Below, piece by piece: positions 33,446 through 45,191 of a DNA stretch of 64,000 nucleotides. The notes below the pieces were generated by a model. That model was not told where the DNA came from and ran no database searches. It saw only the letters and a list, made by a program, of their open reading frames with translations. Position 1 is the stretch's first letter, and the number at the start of each line of letters is the position of its first letter. Location of the stretch: contig CP136064.1 in NCBI GenBank assembly GCA_032622095.1, positions 174,354,310 through 174,418,309 on the forward strand. The letters run 5' to 3'. The translations under genes and the position numbers were made by a program. The stretch comes from Siphonodentalium dalli (taxonomy: Eukaryota > Mollusca > Scaphopoda > Gadilida > Siphonodentaliidae).

Positions 33446-34570
33446 CTGCATGGTCATGTGTGGGACATACATGCGTACATGTGATATACACGAGTGACTA
33501 TTGTCAAGGAAGGGTGTATATTTATACATATGGTGGCTGTATGATCACGTGTGGGACTGAATGTGAATGAATAAATAGGCAGTGGTTGTATATATGCTTA
33601 TGTGCAATGTGTATAGGTGTACATGGAATGACAGTACGGTAATGATTGTTGAAGTGTATACGCATACCTGGAGTATAGCTGGATTGTCATTGGCGGTGTG
33701 TGGGTATACATGGAGTGTCCTTGTGGTCATGGTTGTATATGTGATGTATATTCATCTCTGCCGTGGCTGCATTATCATTGGTGGATGTATAGGAATACAG
33801 ATAATAGCTGTATGATCATGGATGGGGTGATTCAGTATACATCGAGTGGCTGAATTGTCATGGGCGATGTATATATGTGTAAATCTGGAGTGTACGAATG
33901 GTCATGCGGGGTATTGGTATATTCATTGGTGAGGTGTATATGTATACCTGGATTGACCTTATGGTCATGAGTGGGGTGTATATGTATATCTTGAGTGGGT
34001 ATATGGTCATGGTGCGAAGAAAATGTAGACAGGAGAGACTGTATGGCCAATGGTGAGGTACTGTGCGTGGTATTTCTATATCTAGAAGGTATGTATGGTC
34101 AATGGTGAGGTGTCGATGTATACCTGGAGTGATTCTATGATAGGCATTGGTGGGGTGTGTATGTACATTGTATATATTTATTGGCTATATGGATGTGGTC
34201 AATATGTACACAGGGTGTGATCGTATGGCCAATGGTGAGGTGAAGTTGTAAACAAGGAGTTATTGTATGACCACAAATGTTGTGTATGGGTATGCTACAA
34301 GGGCTAAATTGTCTTGAATTGGGAGTATATTCAAGCCTGTAGTGTGCGAATGGTTATGTGTGCGGGGCATTTGTATATATACAAGGGATGTATGACCATT
34401 GACGAGGTGTATATGCATACCGGGAGTTACTCTATGGTTATATTTGCAGTGTATATGTATATCTTGAGTGGATATATGGCCATACATGTGGCAAATATAT
34501 ATACAGGGAGTGATTGTATAGCCAATGATGAAGCTAATATGTATACAAGTGATTATATGATCACGATTGA
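33250..34570. repeat. Irregular GTATAC/GGTCATG minisatellite
   Basis: About twenty diverged units of roughly 60-75 bp have the pattern 'gtgtatatgtatacctggag', 'tgactgtatggtcatg', 'gtggggtg'. A TA dinucleotide tract lies at about 33391-33441. Open frames on both strands (for example 34260-34604 minus) are by-products of the stop-poor unit. Confidence 0.75.
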
Positions 34571-34599
34571 ACGACTCGACCCGTCCAATACACCCAGTG

Positions 34600-35114
34600 G
34601 ACAAAAGTAACCCTACGTATCAACTTTCGTGGAAATCCCATCAAAATTCGGGATTTGACCTTGAATTGACCCGATTTCAAGGTCAATGTCACGTCGCACG
34701 GGCAAATTAATAGGCCTATGCCACTTCCCGGCCGAAAATACCCCCACATACCAAGTTTCATCGAAATCCCGTGATATTCGGGCGTTTTACCTTGAATTGA
34801 CCAGATTTCAAGGTCAAGGTCACGTCGCACGGGCAAATTAATAGGTTTATGCCACTCCCCGGCCAAAGGTACCCCCACATACCAAGTTTCATTGAAATCC
34901 CGTGATATTCGGGCGTTTGACCTTGAAATGATCCGATTTCAAGGTCAAGGTCACGTCGCACGGGCAAATTAATAGGCCCATGTCACTCCCCGGCCGAAAA
35001 TACCCCCACATACAAAGTTTCATCGAAATCGGCTCGGCCGTTTTCGAGTCCATCGATTACAGACACACACACAGACACACACACACATACAGATCTTCCA
35101 AAATATATAATAGA
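34600..35114 (-). repeat. Tandem-core repeat, about 129-bp unit, 3 copies, with microsatellite end
   Basis: Cores carry 'ccaagtttcatcgaaatccc', GTGATATTCGGGCGTTT and 'tcaaggtcacgtcgcacggg'. The element closes with 'gagtccatcgattacagaca', a CACA tract and CTTCCAAAATATATAATAGA, immediately before the CTAG that starts the next unit. Read on the minus strand it therefore starts with TC like its neighbours. Confidence 0.75.
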
Positions 35115-35802
35115 CTAGCCGATGAGCCCGACGTTGTCCGGGCTATTCAAAAACCAAATTTCAAGTCGATAGCTCTACCCAGCCCGACGTTGTCCGGGCT
35201 ATTCAAAAACCAAATTTCAAGTCGATAGCTCTACCCGTTTCCGAGATCTGGTCTGCGCATGCGCGAAGCTTGCGTCGCACGGGCTCGGCGACCCGATAAA
35301 ATTCGTATCTGGGGCAAGATACATTCACATACCAAATTTCAAGTCGATAGCTCCACCCGTTTCCGAGATCTGGTCTGCGCATGCGCGAAGCTGGCGTCAC
35401 ACGGGCTCGGCGACCCGATAAATTTCGTATCCGGTGCAAGATACATTCACATAGCAAATTGCAAGTCGATAGCTCCACCCGTTTCCGAGATCTCGTCTGC
35501 GCATGCGCGAAGCTGGCGTCGCACGGGCTCGGCGACCCGATAAAATGCGTATCCGGGGCAAGATACATTCACATAGCAAATTTCAAGTCGATAGCTCCAC
35601 CCGTTTCCGAGATCTCGTCTGCGCATGCGCGAAGCGGGCGCCGCACGGGCTCGCCAATACGACAACGTCCACCGCCTGGTCAAACTACACACACGTACCA
35701 AGTTTCGTCCCGATCGGTCGAGAATCGTAGATTTGTATCAATGATAAACAAACATACATACAGACAGACAGACAAACAGAGGTCTTCAAAATATGTATGA
35801 GA
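35115..35802 (-). mobile_element. Helitron-like unit a (688 bp, 4 cores)
   Basis: On the minus strand it begins TCTCATACATATTTTGAAGA and a CTGTTTGTCTG microsatellite. It continues through four cores of about 121-126 bp and ends with a hairpin (AGCCCG...CGGGCT), a 6-base spacer and CTAG. TC...hairpin-CTRR is the canonical Helitron pattern. The cores contain CTGCGCATGCGCGAAGCTGG and 'gtcgcacgggctcggcgacc'. There are no rolling-circle replicase genes, so it is non-autonomous. Its layout (tandem cores next to a microsatellite) matches the bivalve pearl family. Confidence 0.75.
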
Positions 35803-36878
35803 CTAGCAGGTTAGCCCGCCACTGGCGTGCTTGGTCAGAAACATGACAATGTTTTATGTTTTGTTTGTGTTTTTCAATATTTTACCCGATTTGACCTTGA
35901 ATTGATCATTTTCAAGGTCAAGATCATGTCGGGGTCACAATATATCATTTGTGGGTACCCGTTTGAAGGTTAAGACTGACCCGATGAAAAATTCCCCCGT
36001 TCCTAGGAACGACAGACATAAGAATGTTTCACACAATGCGACGTCGACGATCCCCGTGTGTTTTTACACTTATATACGAAGTTTGAGCTCACCTAGGGCG
36101 GAAAAACTTACCCGATCCGCGTTCTTAGGAACACAACACGCTCCGCGTTATACGAAGTTTGAGCTCACCTAGGGCGGAAAAACTTACCAGACCCAGAAGA
36201 GGTATGGTTTTTTTTAACCTGCCCGTGGCCATTGAGCAGCCCCTGACAGAGGTTGTCCACCCTTACGTCCCCGCAAAGTTAATCCCGTCGTTAACCCCAT
36301 CCTCGCAAAGAGCGGACAGTCAATTAATCCCGTCGCGAACGCCATCACCAACGCGCCGTAATTTTGTTTGGTATCATGTGTTGCGTTCTAAAAATAGGAA
36401 AGCACTTGTTTGCGTAAATACGAAATTGTGAGTGTTGGTTTGTAACCGGGATTTCTGAGAAGCATTATGCCTATAACTACCCCCCTAAGCCCTGACCTAA
36501 GTGTTATACATACTATAACAATGATGTTGTAAGAGTACTATGGCATCCAATAAATCTCCCCGCATAGGAAACCACTCAATGTTACCGTATATCTCTCTGC
36601 AGATGCTAATAACGTTGAATGGTAAAGAGACGCTCTTTATAGCGATGCGTCAAAAACAAACGCTCATTAAATACTCACTTGATTAACCCACGCCGTGCCT
36701 TTGCGGTGATTTGGGAGTAGATAAAGGGTGCTCAGAGCTTCTCCAAAACGCGACAACTACGGTGTTCGTGTGTTTTTACCCTTAGATGGGAAGTTTGAAC
36801 TCAATCGAGCCAGCCGTTTTCGATTCTATAAAGTACATATATATATATATACGGAAGTCTCAAAATATATAGTATAGA
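35803..36878 (-). repeat. Different Helitron-like unit between a and b
   Basis: Begins CTAGCAGGTTAGCCCGCCAC with its own hairpin (CGCCACTGGCG) and ends 'ggaagtctcaaaatatatag' at the junction with unit b. It includes a duplicated 'tacgaagtttgagctcacct' plus AGGGCGGAAAAACTTAC segment (near 36075 and 36153). From about 36610 there is a dispersed block ('tttatagcgatgcgtca' to TATATATA) that recurs at 40612-40917. Confidence 0.6.
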
Positions 36879-37505
36879 CTATCCGATGAGCCCGACGTTG
36901 TCCGGGCTATTCAAAAACCAAATTTCAAGTCGATAGCTCTACCCGTTTCCGAGATCTGGTCTGCGCATGCGCGAAGCTGGCGTCGCACGGGCTCGGCGAT
37001 CCGATAAAATTCGTATCCGGGGCAAGATACATTCACATACCAAATTTCAAGTCGATAGCTGCACCCATTTCCGAGATCTGGTCTGCGCATGCGCGAAGCT
37101 GGCGTCGCACGGGCTCGGCGACCCGATAAAATTCGTATCCGGGGCAAGAAACATTCACATAGCAAATTTCAAGTCGATAGCTCCACCCGTTTCCGAGATC
37201 TCGTCTGCGCATGCGCTGCACGGGCGTCGCACGGGCTCGCCAATACGACAACGACGACGACCGCCTGGTCAAACTACACACACGTACCAAGTTTCGAGTC
37301 GATAGCTCCACCCGTTTCCGAGATCTCGTCTGCGCATGCGCTGCACGGGCATCGCACGGGCTCGCCAATACGACAACGACGACCGCCTGGTCAAACTACA
37401 CACACGTACCAAGTTTTGTCCCGATCGGTCGAGAATCGTAGATTTGTATAAATGACAGACAGACAAACAGACAAACAGACAGAGGTCTTCAAAATATATA
37501 TGAGA
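36879..37505 (-). mobile_element. Helitron-like unit b (627 bp, 4 cores)
   Basis: Same minus-strand structure as unit a. The end is CTAT instead of CTAG, the only unit with a changed terminus. The last two cores carry CTGCACGGGCGTCGC in place of GCGAAGCTGG, followed by ACGACAACGACGACCGCCTG. Confidence 0.75.
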
Positions 37506-38187
37506 CTAGCCGATGAGCCCGACGTTGTCCGGGCTATTCAAAAACCAAATTTCAAGTCGATAGCTCTACCCAGCCCGACGTTGTCCGGGCTATTCAAGAA
37601 AACCAAATTTCAAGTCGATAGCTCCACCCGTTTCCGAGATCTCGTCTGCGTATACGCGAAACTGGCGTCGCACGGGCTCGGCGACCCGATAAAATTCGTA
37701 TCCGGGGCAAGATACATTCACATACCAAATTTCAAGTCGATAGCTCCACCCGTTTCCGAGATCTCGTCTGCGCATGCGCGAAGTGGGCGCCGCATGGGCT
37801 CGGCGACCTGATAAAATTCGTATCCGGGGCAAGATACATTCACACACCAAATTTCAAGTCGATAGCTCCACCCGTTTCCGAGATCTCGTCTGCGCATGCG
37901 CGAAGTTGGCGTCGCATGGGCTCGGCGACCCGATACAATTCGTATCCGGGGCAAGATACATTCACATAGCAAATTTCAAGCCGATAGCTCCACCCGTTTC
38001 CGAGATCTCGTCTGCGCATGCGCTGCACGGGCGTCGCATGGGCTCGCCAATACGACAACGACCACCGCCTGGTCAAACTACACACACGTACCAAGTTTCG
38101 TTCCGATCGGTCGAGAATCGTAGATTTGTATTAATGACAAACAAACATACAAACATACATACAGAGGTCATCAAAATATATATTAGA
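37506..38187 (-). mobile_element. Helitron-like unit c (682 bp, 4 cores)
   Basis: Ends with intact CTAG. The terminal segment with the hairpin (AGCCCGACGTTGTCCGGGCT on the plus strand) is duplicated within the unit (near 37515 and 37572), so one core is replaced by a second terminal fragment. Confidence 0.75.
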
Positions 38188-38573
38188 CTAGCTGATGAGC
38201 CCGACGTTGTCCGTGCTATTCAAAAACCAAATTTCAAGGCTCTACCCGTTTCCTAGATCTGGTCTGCGCATGCGCGAAGCTGGCGTCGCACGGACTCGGC
38301 GACCCGATAAAATTCGTATCCGGGGCAAGATACATTCACATACCAAATTTCAAGTCGATAGCTCCACCCGTTTCCGAGATCTCGTCTGCGCATGCGCGAA
38401 GCGGGCGCCGCACGGGCTCGCCAATACGACAACGTCCACCGCCTGGTCAAACTACACACACGTACCAAGTTTGGTCCCGATCGGTCGAGAATCGTAGATT
38501 TGTATAAATGACAAACATACAGACAAACATACAGACAAACATACAGACAGAGGTCTTCAAAATATGTATGAGA
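38188..38573 (-). mobile_element. Helitron-like unit d (386 bp, 2 cores)
   Basis: The shortest unit: one complete and one terminal-type core between hairpin and microsatellite. The hairpin has one changed base (GTCCGTGCT). Confidence 0.75.
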
Positions 38574-39307
38574 CTAGCCGATGAGCCCGACGTTGTCCGG
38601 GCTATTCAAAAACCAAATTTCAAGTCGATAGCTCTACCCGTTTCCGAGATCTGGTCTGCGCATGCGCGAAGCTGGCGTCGCACGGGCTCGGCGACCCGAT
38701 AAAATTCGTATCCGGGGCAAGATACATTCACGTACCAAATTTCAAGTCGATAGCTCCACCCGTTTCCGAGATCTGGTCTGCGCATTCGCGAAGCTGGCGT
38801 CGCACGGGCTCGGCGACCCGATAAAATTCGTATCCGGGGCAAGATACATTCACATACCAAATTTCAAGCCGATAGCTCTACCCGTTTCCGAGATCTCGTC
38901 TGCGCATGCGCGAAGCTGGCGTCGCACGGGCTCGGCGACCCGATAAAATTCGTATTCGGGGCAAGATACATTCACATACCAAATTTCAAGTCGATAGCTC
39001 CACCGTTTCCGATATCTCGTCTACGCATGCGCGAAACTGGCGTCGCACGGGCTCGGCGACCCGATAAAATTCGTATTCGGGGCAAGATACATTCACATAC
39101 CAAATTTCAAGTCGATAGCTCCACCCGTTTCCGAGATCTCGTCTGCGCATGCGCTGCACGGCGTCGCCAATACGACAACGACCACCGCCTGGTCAAACTA
39201 CACACACGTACCAAGTTTCGTCCCGATCGGTCGAGAATCGTAGGTTTGTATTAATGACAGACAGACAGACAAACAGACAGACAGAGGTCATCAAAATATG
39301 TATGAGA
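38574..39307 (-). mobile_element. Helitron-like unit e (734 bp, 5 cores)
   Basis: The longest unit, with five cores in a row and small deletions in the fourth and fifth. The structure is otherwise as in unit a. Confidence 0.75.
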
Positions 39308-39813
39308 CTAGCCGATGAGCCCGACGTTGTCCGGGCTATTCAAAAACCAAATTTCAAGTCGATAGCTCCACCCGTTTCCGAGATCTGGTCTGCGCATGCG
39401 CGAAGCTGGCGTCGCACGGGCTCGCCGACCCGATAAAATTCGTATCCGGGGCAAGATACATTCACACAGCAAATTTCAAGTCGATAGATCCACCCGTTTC
39501 CGAGATCTCGTCTGCGCATGCGCGAAGCGGGCGCCGCACGGGCTCTGCGACCCGATAAAATTCGCATCCGGGGCAAGATACATTCACGTAGCAAATTTCA
39601 AGTCGATAGCTCCACCCGTTTCCGAGATCTCGTCTGCGCATGCGCGAAGCGGGCGCCGCATGGGCTCGCCAGTACGACAACGGCGACCGCCTGGTCAAAC
39701 TACACACACGTACCAAGTTTCGTCCCGATCGGTCGAGAATCGTAGATTTGTATTAATGACAGACAAACATACATACAGACAGACAAACAGAGGTCTTCAA
39801 AATATATATGAGA
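39308..39813 (-). mobile_element. Helitron-like unit f (506 bp, 3 cores)
   Basis: Three cores; intact CTAG at the low-coordinate end and TCTCATA at the high end. It is followed at 39814 by CTAGCAGGTTAGCCCGCCAC, the same heterologous unit start as at 35803. Confidence 0.75.
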
Positions 39814-40245
39814 CTAGCAGGTTAGCCCGCCACTGGCGGCATTCGTCCCATGGCTTTGTTCGAAAAAGCAATCGCAACAGGTTCCGAGACACTTGTGCTG
39901 CATTTGTACCAAATTTCGTCAAAATCAGCAAGTTTTACCCGATTTGACCTTGAATGGACAATTTTGTAGGTCAAGGTCAGGTCGTGGTCATGATTTGACC
40001 CGTCCAAAACACTCCCCGGACAAAAGTACAGAAATCCGCCAGTTTTACCCAATTTGACCTTGAATTGACCAGTTTGAAGGTCAATGTCACATCGGGGTCA
40101 CGATTTGACCCGTCCGTGACACTTTCGGGACAAATGTACCCATAGGTAGCAAGTTTGGGCTCAATCGGTTGACCCGTCCCGAGCTGACCTCGAAAATAAT
40201 AAGCCTGGGCCCAATATGAAGCAGCTTAAAAAACACAAAGAACAG
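39814..40245 (-). repeat. Heterologous Helitron-like end with GTCAAGGTCA cores
   Basis: Begins with the CTAG and CGCCACTGGCGG hairpin end seen at 35803. Two diverged cores of about 110 bp follow ('gatttgaccttgaattgacc', 'aaggtcaatgtcac', 'ggacaaaagtac'). Confidence 0.6.
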
Positions 40246-40249
40246 CTGA

Positions 40250-40612
40250 GCCCCAAAATTTATTAACACATGATTTCGCATTCAAATCGATTTATGTCGA
40301 TAAAACTCTTATTTTTCAAAATTTCAAGCTGAGACTTCATGTGACTGCGTGTAATACTTATATATTCTTAAAATGACACAGTCCAACACGTAATTATGTT
40401 TTAGATGGAAGAAATTAAGTTTTTTCGATGCTAAATTTTAACATAGGATTTCCCATTAAAATCGATTTATGTCGATAAAACTCTTATTTTTCAAAATTTT
40501 AAGCTGAGACTTGGTGTGTATGTGTATAATACTTACAATTCTTAAAATGACAGAGTCCAGCACGTAATTATGTTTTTGATAAAAGAAATTAAATTTTTTC
40601 GATGCTAAATTT
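40250..40612. repeat. Second copy of the 185-bp dimer repeat
   Basis: Matches 9050-9425 in order and orientation, including both monomers, with roughly one difference every ten bases. Confidence 0.75.
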
Positions 40613-40917
40613 CGAGCGATAACGTTGCGTTGAATTGTAAACACACGCTCTTTTATAGCGACGCGTCATATACAACGCTCATTAAATTATCACTTGATTA
40701 ACCACCGCAGTGCCGTTTTTATGACTGAGAGTGGAGAACGGGTGCTCTGAGCTTCTCCAAAACGCGACGCCGACGGTGTCCGTGGGATTTTACCCTTAGA
40801 TAGGAAGTTTGAGCTCAATCCACGCAGCCGTATTCGATTCTATAAAGTACCCACACACATATATATACACATACATATATATATATACGGAAGTCTCAAA
40901 AATATATAGTATAGATA
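40612..40917. repeat. Dispersed block with TATATA end, copy 2
   Basis: Corresponds to about 36610-36878: 'tttatagcgacgcgtca', 'cttctccaaaacgcgac', 'gtgtccgtg', 'tcgattctataaagtac', a TA/CA tract and CGGAAGTCTCAAAAATATAT. Confidence 0.7.
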
Positions 40918-41340
40918 GAAGATGATTGAATGGTCAGGGGAGAGTAGTGCAGTTGGACCTTTGGTGGCTCTCACTTTCCATAATAATAAGCATATGTTAA
41001 TCGATTGGGATGTAATTTCAGAGAGTTCTTCATCTTGGTGGCCTTTTATATGCACAATGGAGGAAACTGTTTTCCTGACATTAGTAAATCAAGTTTGATG
41101 CCAATGACCCAGAATTTGATGTTATTAAGCAGTTTTTTACTCATCTCTTTGTTTGACTTTCTAAATCGTCATCTGGTCCACCCGCCAGTGTTTTCAGTTG
41201 GCTATTTCTCTGTCATTCTAGAGTAATATGTGTTGAGACACCTACCCTGATAGACGTGTTACCTGGTCTGACATCCACTTACCTATAATGGTTGCACATG
41301 TTATTGGGCCAGAGTAGCCATATAATTATGCCAGTTCAGT
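40918..41340. other. No recognisable feature
   Basis: A 73-codon open frame (41005-41226) has no motif. No splice context was seen. Confidence 0.35.
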
Positions 41341-42388
41341 TTCAGAGTTCTGCTCATTTGAAAATATCAATTTTTCTACCAAATTTTGTGGACATTTTGA
41401 AAGCCAGCTTGAGTATATTTTTCTAAAAAAACACTTCAGATTACGCATTTAAGACGGATCAAAACAATAAACACAAAAGATAGTTCCATTTTACTTGACA
41501 AAATGGTGCAAACCTGAAAAGTTTTTGTTTTCCCGATTTCGAGAGAAAATTCCAATAATTTTGGTAATGCAACAGTAATACTTATCCAAGATGCATCATA
41601 AATGTTAGTATTCAATGTATATATGACAGAACAGCCAATTTTATTCATCATCCACAATTTCAACTTTCAAGCGATTGCGTGGCACGGCGGGACAATATTT
41701 ACCATTTTCCATATTTTAGCCGTCATTTGACAGTCATTGTCAGCCAAAGTGGCAATTTTGGTTCCATTGAGTTGAAATTTTCATAGTAATGGTAAGCCTC
41801 ACTTATTTTGCACAGTTCTGCTCATTTCTTGTTGAAATATGACTAGAATCCCTATGGTGATTTTTGGTGAAATTTCATACCGCGTTCTGTTAAATCAAAT
41901 TATTGAGGGATCGGAAGGGGCTGGGATCCCACGAATGTCATATTTCATTGCTCCAGTGACCAGTTAACATGAACAATACAAAATAAAGTCACATTTCCGA
42001 ACCAGTTCAATTCAGAAGAAACTGGTCTGGAAGATATCAGTGAAAAAACGTCAAATGTTCCACTTACGGCTGCCATTTTGACAGTCATCTTGAACGGGGA
42101 GTTCCAATTTCGCCCTAAAAATGTGACATTAGATCGTGCTCAGTCATTCTTGTTGTATATGCCTAATTTCAAAGCGCAGATTCCATGGTAAGATTAATTG
42201 TGACATTTATTAAATTATATAATCACGAAACGCTCTTTAAATTTGGAAAACCCCTTAAAAGAGGGGTTAAAGTGAAATTTCAGCGTGGCTCCATATTTAA
42301 TATCAATTGGTATGTGAACATGTATAAATGTGCAAAATTCATGCTTTAGTCACGAAGTGAACAATTCTTTTACTAATCTACTCCACTA
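41340..42388. repeat. Dispersed repeat, copy B (inverted relative to 31.6-33.1 kb)
   Basis: Reverse complement of copy A over about 1 kb, moderately diverged. It lacks the 480-bp MITE and shows a single TTAA at 42194-42197. Homology runs from about 41340 to the 'ctactccact' near 42388. Confidence 0.75.
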
Positions 42389-42537
42389 AGATAGCAGACA
42401 TGAATGACACCACTCTCTCGCCTTGATTGCTGAATGGAATATGCAATTCTGTTTATAGGGAGGATTTGAAATGACGCCACACATCGCAATAAACAGTAAA
42501 ATACACCGAAAGTAAAAAAATTATCTTATGCAGCCAT

Positions 42538-43603
42538 GGCACAAAAATGGGCGGAACCCACAGATGCACTCAGACTGCCCAACATATTAAATTCATGCCT
42601 TTTCTAGTCCCACAACATGATGTACCCCGAACAAGCTCAAAGCAAAATTATCCAAACATTACAAAACAATGTTAATGAGTACTACAAAACAAATATAACA
42701 ACAGGCCTTATGCAATTCCACGATATGGACATTAATGAACAAAGCAAGTAGACAGTGCAGTATTAACAAGAACTTGGAAAAATAACCACCAACAACCAAA
42801 ATTTTATAATGCCAGCACAAAGCAACTTTAACATAGCCCATATAAACGTGAACAGCATTAGGGCCGCGTAAACAAGAACTATAATAGAATTCGTAGAAGA
42901 AAACAAAATAAACATACTCACAGTAAACGAAACAGAATTAGGCAACGACATTAAATTTTCATTTATATCCTCCGCTGGGGGGGGGGGGGGTCGCCATACT
43001 AGTTAGACACCACATAAAATACACCATAAGATTATCAACACCTCCAAACTTAAAGACGAAATCATAGCAATAGAAACGACTATCAGCAATAGAAAAACAG
43101 CTTTAATTTTCCTATACATTCCACCGGGCAAAACTACTCCCCAACTTTCAACTTTCAAATACTTTACAGATAAATTTTAAAACTGCATCTTTCTAGGAGA
43201 CCTTAATGCAAAACATATAGTATGCAATTGCAGCAAAACTAATCCCTATATACGGGGACACACTATTCGACATAAGACCAAGAACTAATACCACTCAATA
43301 ACAAAGGCATCGCAACCCACCACAACATAAACCCAAATCATGGAAAATGTTAGACTACCCCCTGTAGCCACGCAATCAATTGCAAAAACAATACATACAT
43401 GCACGATATGATTCGATATTGGGAGTGCCCACTATCCAGTCGAACTCTACATAACAAACGCAAAACCACAACACAACAAACATATCCTCAAAAGAAACCT
43501 TAGGAATGCAGATTGCATGTGACAAGTTTAGGGAACACATAAACTTAAACATTGGCAATACAGAAATGAACACCCCGAATGACATCGAAATGGCAGCCAA
43601 ATC
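42538..43603 (+). pseudogene. LINE ORF2 apurinic endonuclease region, decayed
   Basis: The first part (42538-42750) may be the end of ORF1 (MAQKWAEPTDALRLPN...). From about 42815 the frame reads NIAHINVNSIR, then NILTVNETELG and, after a G-run frameshift, VAILVRHHIKYTI, LKDEIIAIET and FLGDLNAKHIVWNC. These are the conserved asparagine, glutamate and 'GDxNAxHxxW' motifs of the AP-like endonuclease of Jockey/CR1-type LINEs, which nicks the target DNA. One in-frame stop and several frameshifts break it. It ends with IEMAAKS exactly where the foldback element begins, so the foldback interrupts it. Confidence 0.8.
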
Positions 43604-44789
43604 ACGAACATGACAATTGGAACTTATTCCCTATTCCTTATTTTCAAAAATGTCGCTTTCGACCGATTTGACGGCCGGCCCCAAATACCACCTATTAACA
43701 CCCCGACCCCCCACCCATCACCCCCGGTGGGTGCCACCCCGAGGGTGTGAAAATGGGGTATGGACCATTTTTGAGAACGGTAAGGATTTCGACCGATTTG
43801 ACGGCATGGGCGGCCCGCCCCAAATACCACCTAGAAACACCCCGACCCCCACCCATCACCCCGGGGGGGGGGGGGGGGGGTGCCACCCCGAGGGTGTGAA
43901 AATTGGATATGGACCATTTTTTAGAACGGTAAGGATTTCGACCGATTTGACGGCATGGGTGGGTGGCCCGCCCCCAAATACCACCTAGAAACACCCGACC
44001 CCCCACCCATCACTCCCGGGGGTGCCACCAGAGGCGGTGAACATGGGGTATGGACCATTTTCGAGAACGGTAAGGATTTCGACCGATTTGATGGCATGGG
44101 TGGGTGGCCCGCCCCAAATACCACCTAGAAACACCCCGACCCCCACCCATCACCCCTGGGGGTGATACCCATAGGGGGTGAAATGGGGTATGGACCATTT
44201 TCGAGAACGGTAAGGATTTCGACCGATTTGACGGCATGGGTGGGTGGCCCGCCCCAAATACGACCTAGAAAGACCCCGACCCCCCACCCATCACCCCTGG
44301 GGGGTGCCATCCATAGGGGGTGAAATGGGGTATGGACCATTTTCGAGAATGATAAGGATTTCGACCGATTTGACGGCATGCGTGGGTGGCCCACCCCAAA
44401 TACCACCTAGAAACATCCCGATCCCACACCCATCACCCCCGGGCGGTGCCACATCGAGGGGGTGAAAATGGGGTATGGACCATTTTCGAGAACGGTAAGG
44501 ATTTCGACCGATTTGATGGCATGGGTGGGTGGCCCGCCCCAAATACCACCTAGAAACAACGATCCCCACCCATCACCCCCGGGGGGTGCCACCCCGAGGG
44601 GGTGAAAATGGGGTATGGACCATTTTCGAGAACGGTAAGGATTTCGACCCATTTGACGGCATGGGTGGGTGGCCCGCCCCAAATACCACATAGAAACACT
44701 CCGACCCCCCCCCCCGTTTAATTAGTCTGAAAAAACTGTCAGATCACATGATAATCCACTTCATGACAAAGTAGTTGCAAGTTTTTCTT

Positions 44790-45158
44790 GAATTGCTAAA
44801 TGTCATATATAGCACACTCGTATGGACGATGGCCGGTCTATGTCCTATTATGCTTTGCCAGACTCCGTATATGACTGAATTCTTTCTGATACACGCCACA
44901 CTTATATGGACAATCGCCGGTGTTCGTCCTCTCATGCTTTGCCAGACTCCATACATAACTGAATTCCTTCTGATACACGTCACTCTTGTATGGACGATCG
45001 CCGGTGTTCGTCATCTTATGCATTGCCAAACTCCATATATAACTGAATTCCTTCTCATACACGTCACTCTCGTATGGTCGATCGTCGGTGTTCGTCCTCT
45101 TATGCATTGCCAAACTCCATATATGACTGAATTCCTTATACACGTCACACTCGATGTG
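44790..45158 (-). pseudogene. Decayed C2H2 zinc-finger repeats
   Basis: On the minus strand four 28-residue repeats (84 bp each) read like KEFSYIWSLAMHK followed by RTNTGDRPYKSDVYQ. This is the classical 'C..C.K.F....L..H.R.HTG.RPY.C' finger and linker. The second cysteine is tyrosine in every repeat, the second histidine is asparagine in every repeat, and the first cysteine survives only in the outer repeats (ECDVY, KCGVY). The first histidine is kept. Such fingers cannot bind zinc normally. Because the changes are shared, the loss preceded or accompanied amplification. The fragment sits in the loop of the foldback element, with stops at its 3' side, so it is a captured gene piece rather than a working gene. 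Confidence 0.75.
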
Positions 45159-45191
45159 TTGGGGGTCAGGGTGTTTCTAGGTGGTATTTGG

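Noticed and set aside
33341-34610. ORFs in the 33-34.6 kb region
   Set aside because: Arise from the GTATAC/GGTCATG minisatellite and the TA tract.
35203-39947. About thirty overlapping ORFs on both strands (MREAGVARARRPDKIRIRGK-type)
   Set aside because: They are readings of the Helitron-like core, whose length is close to a multiple of three and poor in stops; the same peptide appears once per core on both strands.
42975-43880. Long G or C runs (also at 26410, 45308, 46010, 59737) as quadruplex structures
   Set aside because: They are single homopolymers of uncertain true length, sometimes at element ends; they may reflect assembly or sequencing limits, so no functional claim is made.
43617-44691. 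Pro/Gly-rich ORFs on both strands in the foldback arms
   Set aside because: By-products of GC-rich tandem units; frames change between units.
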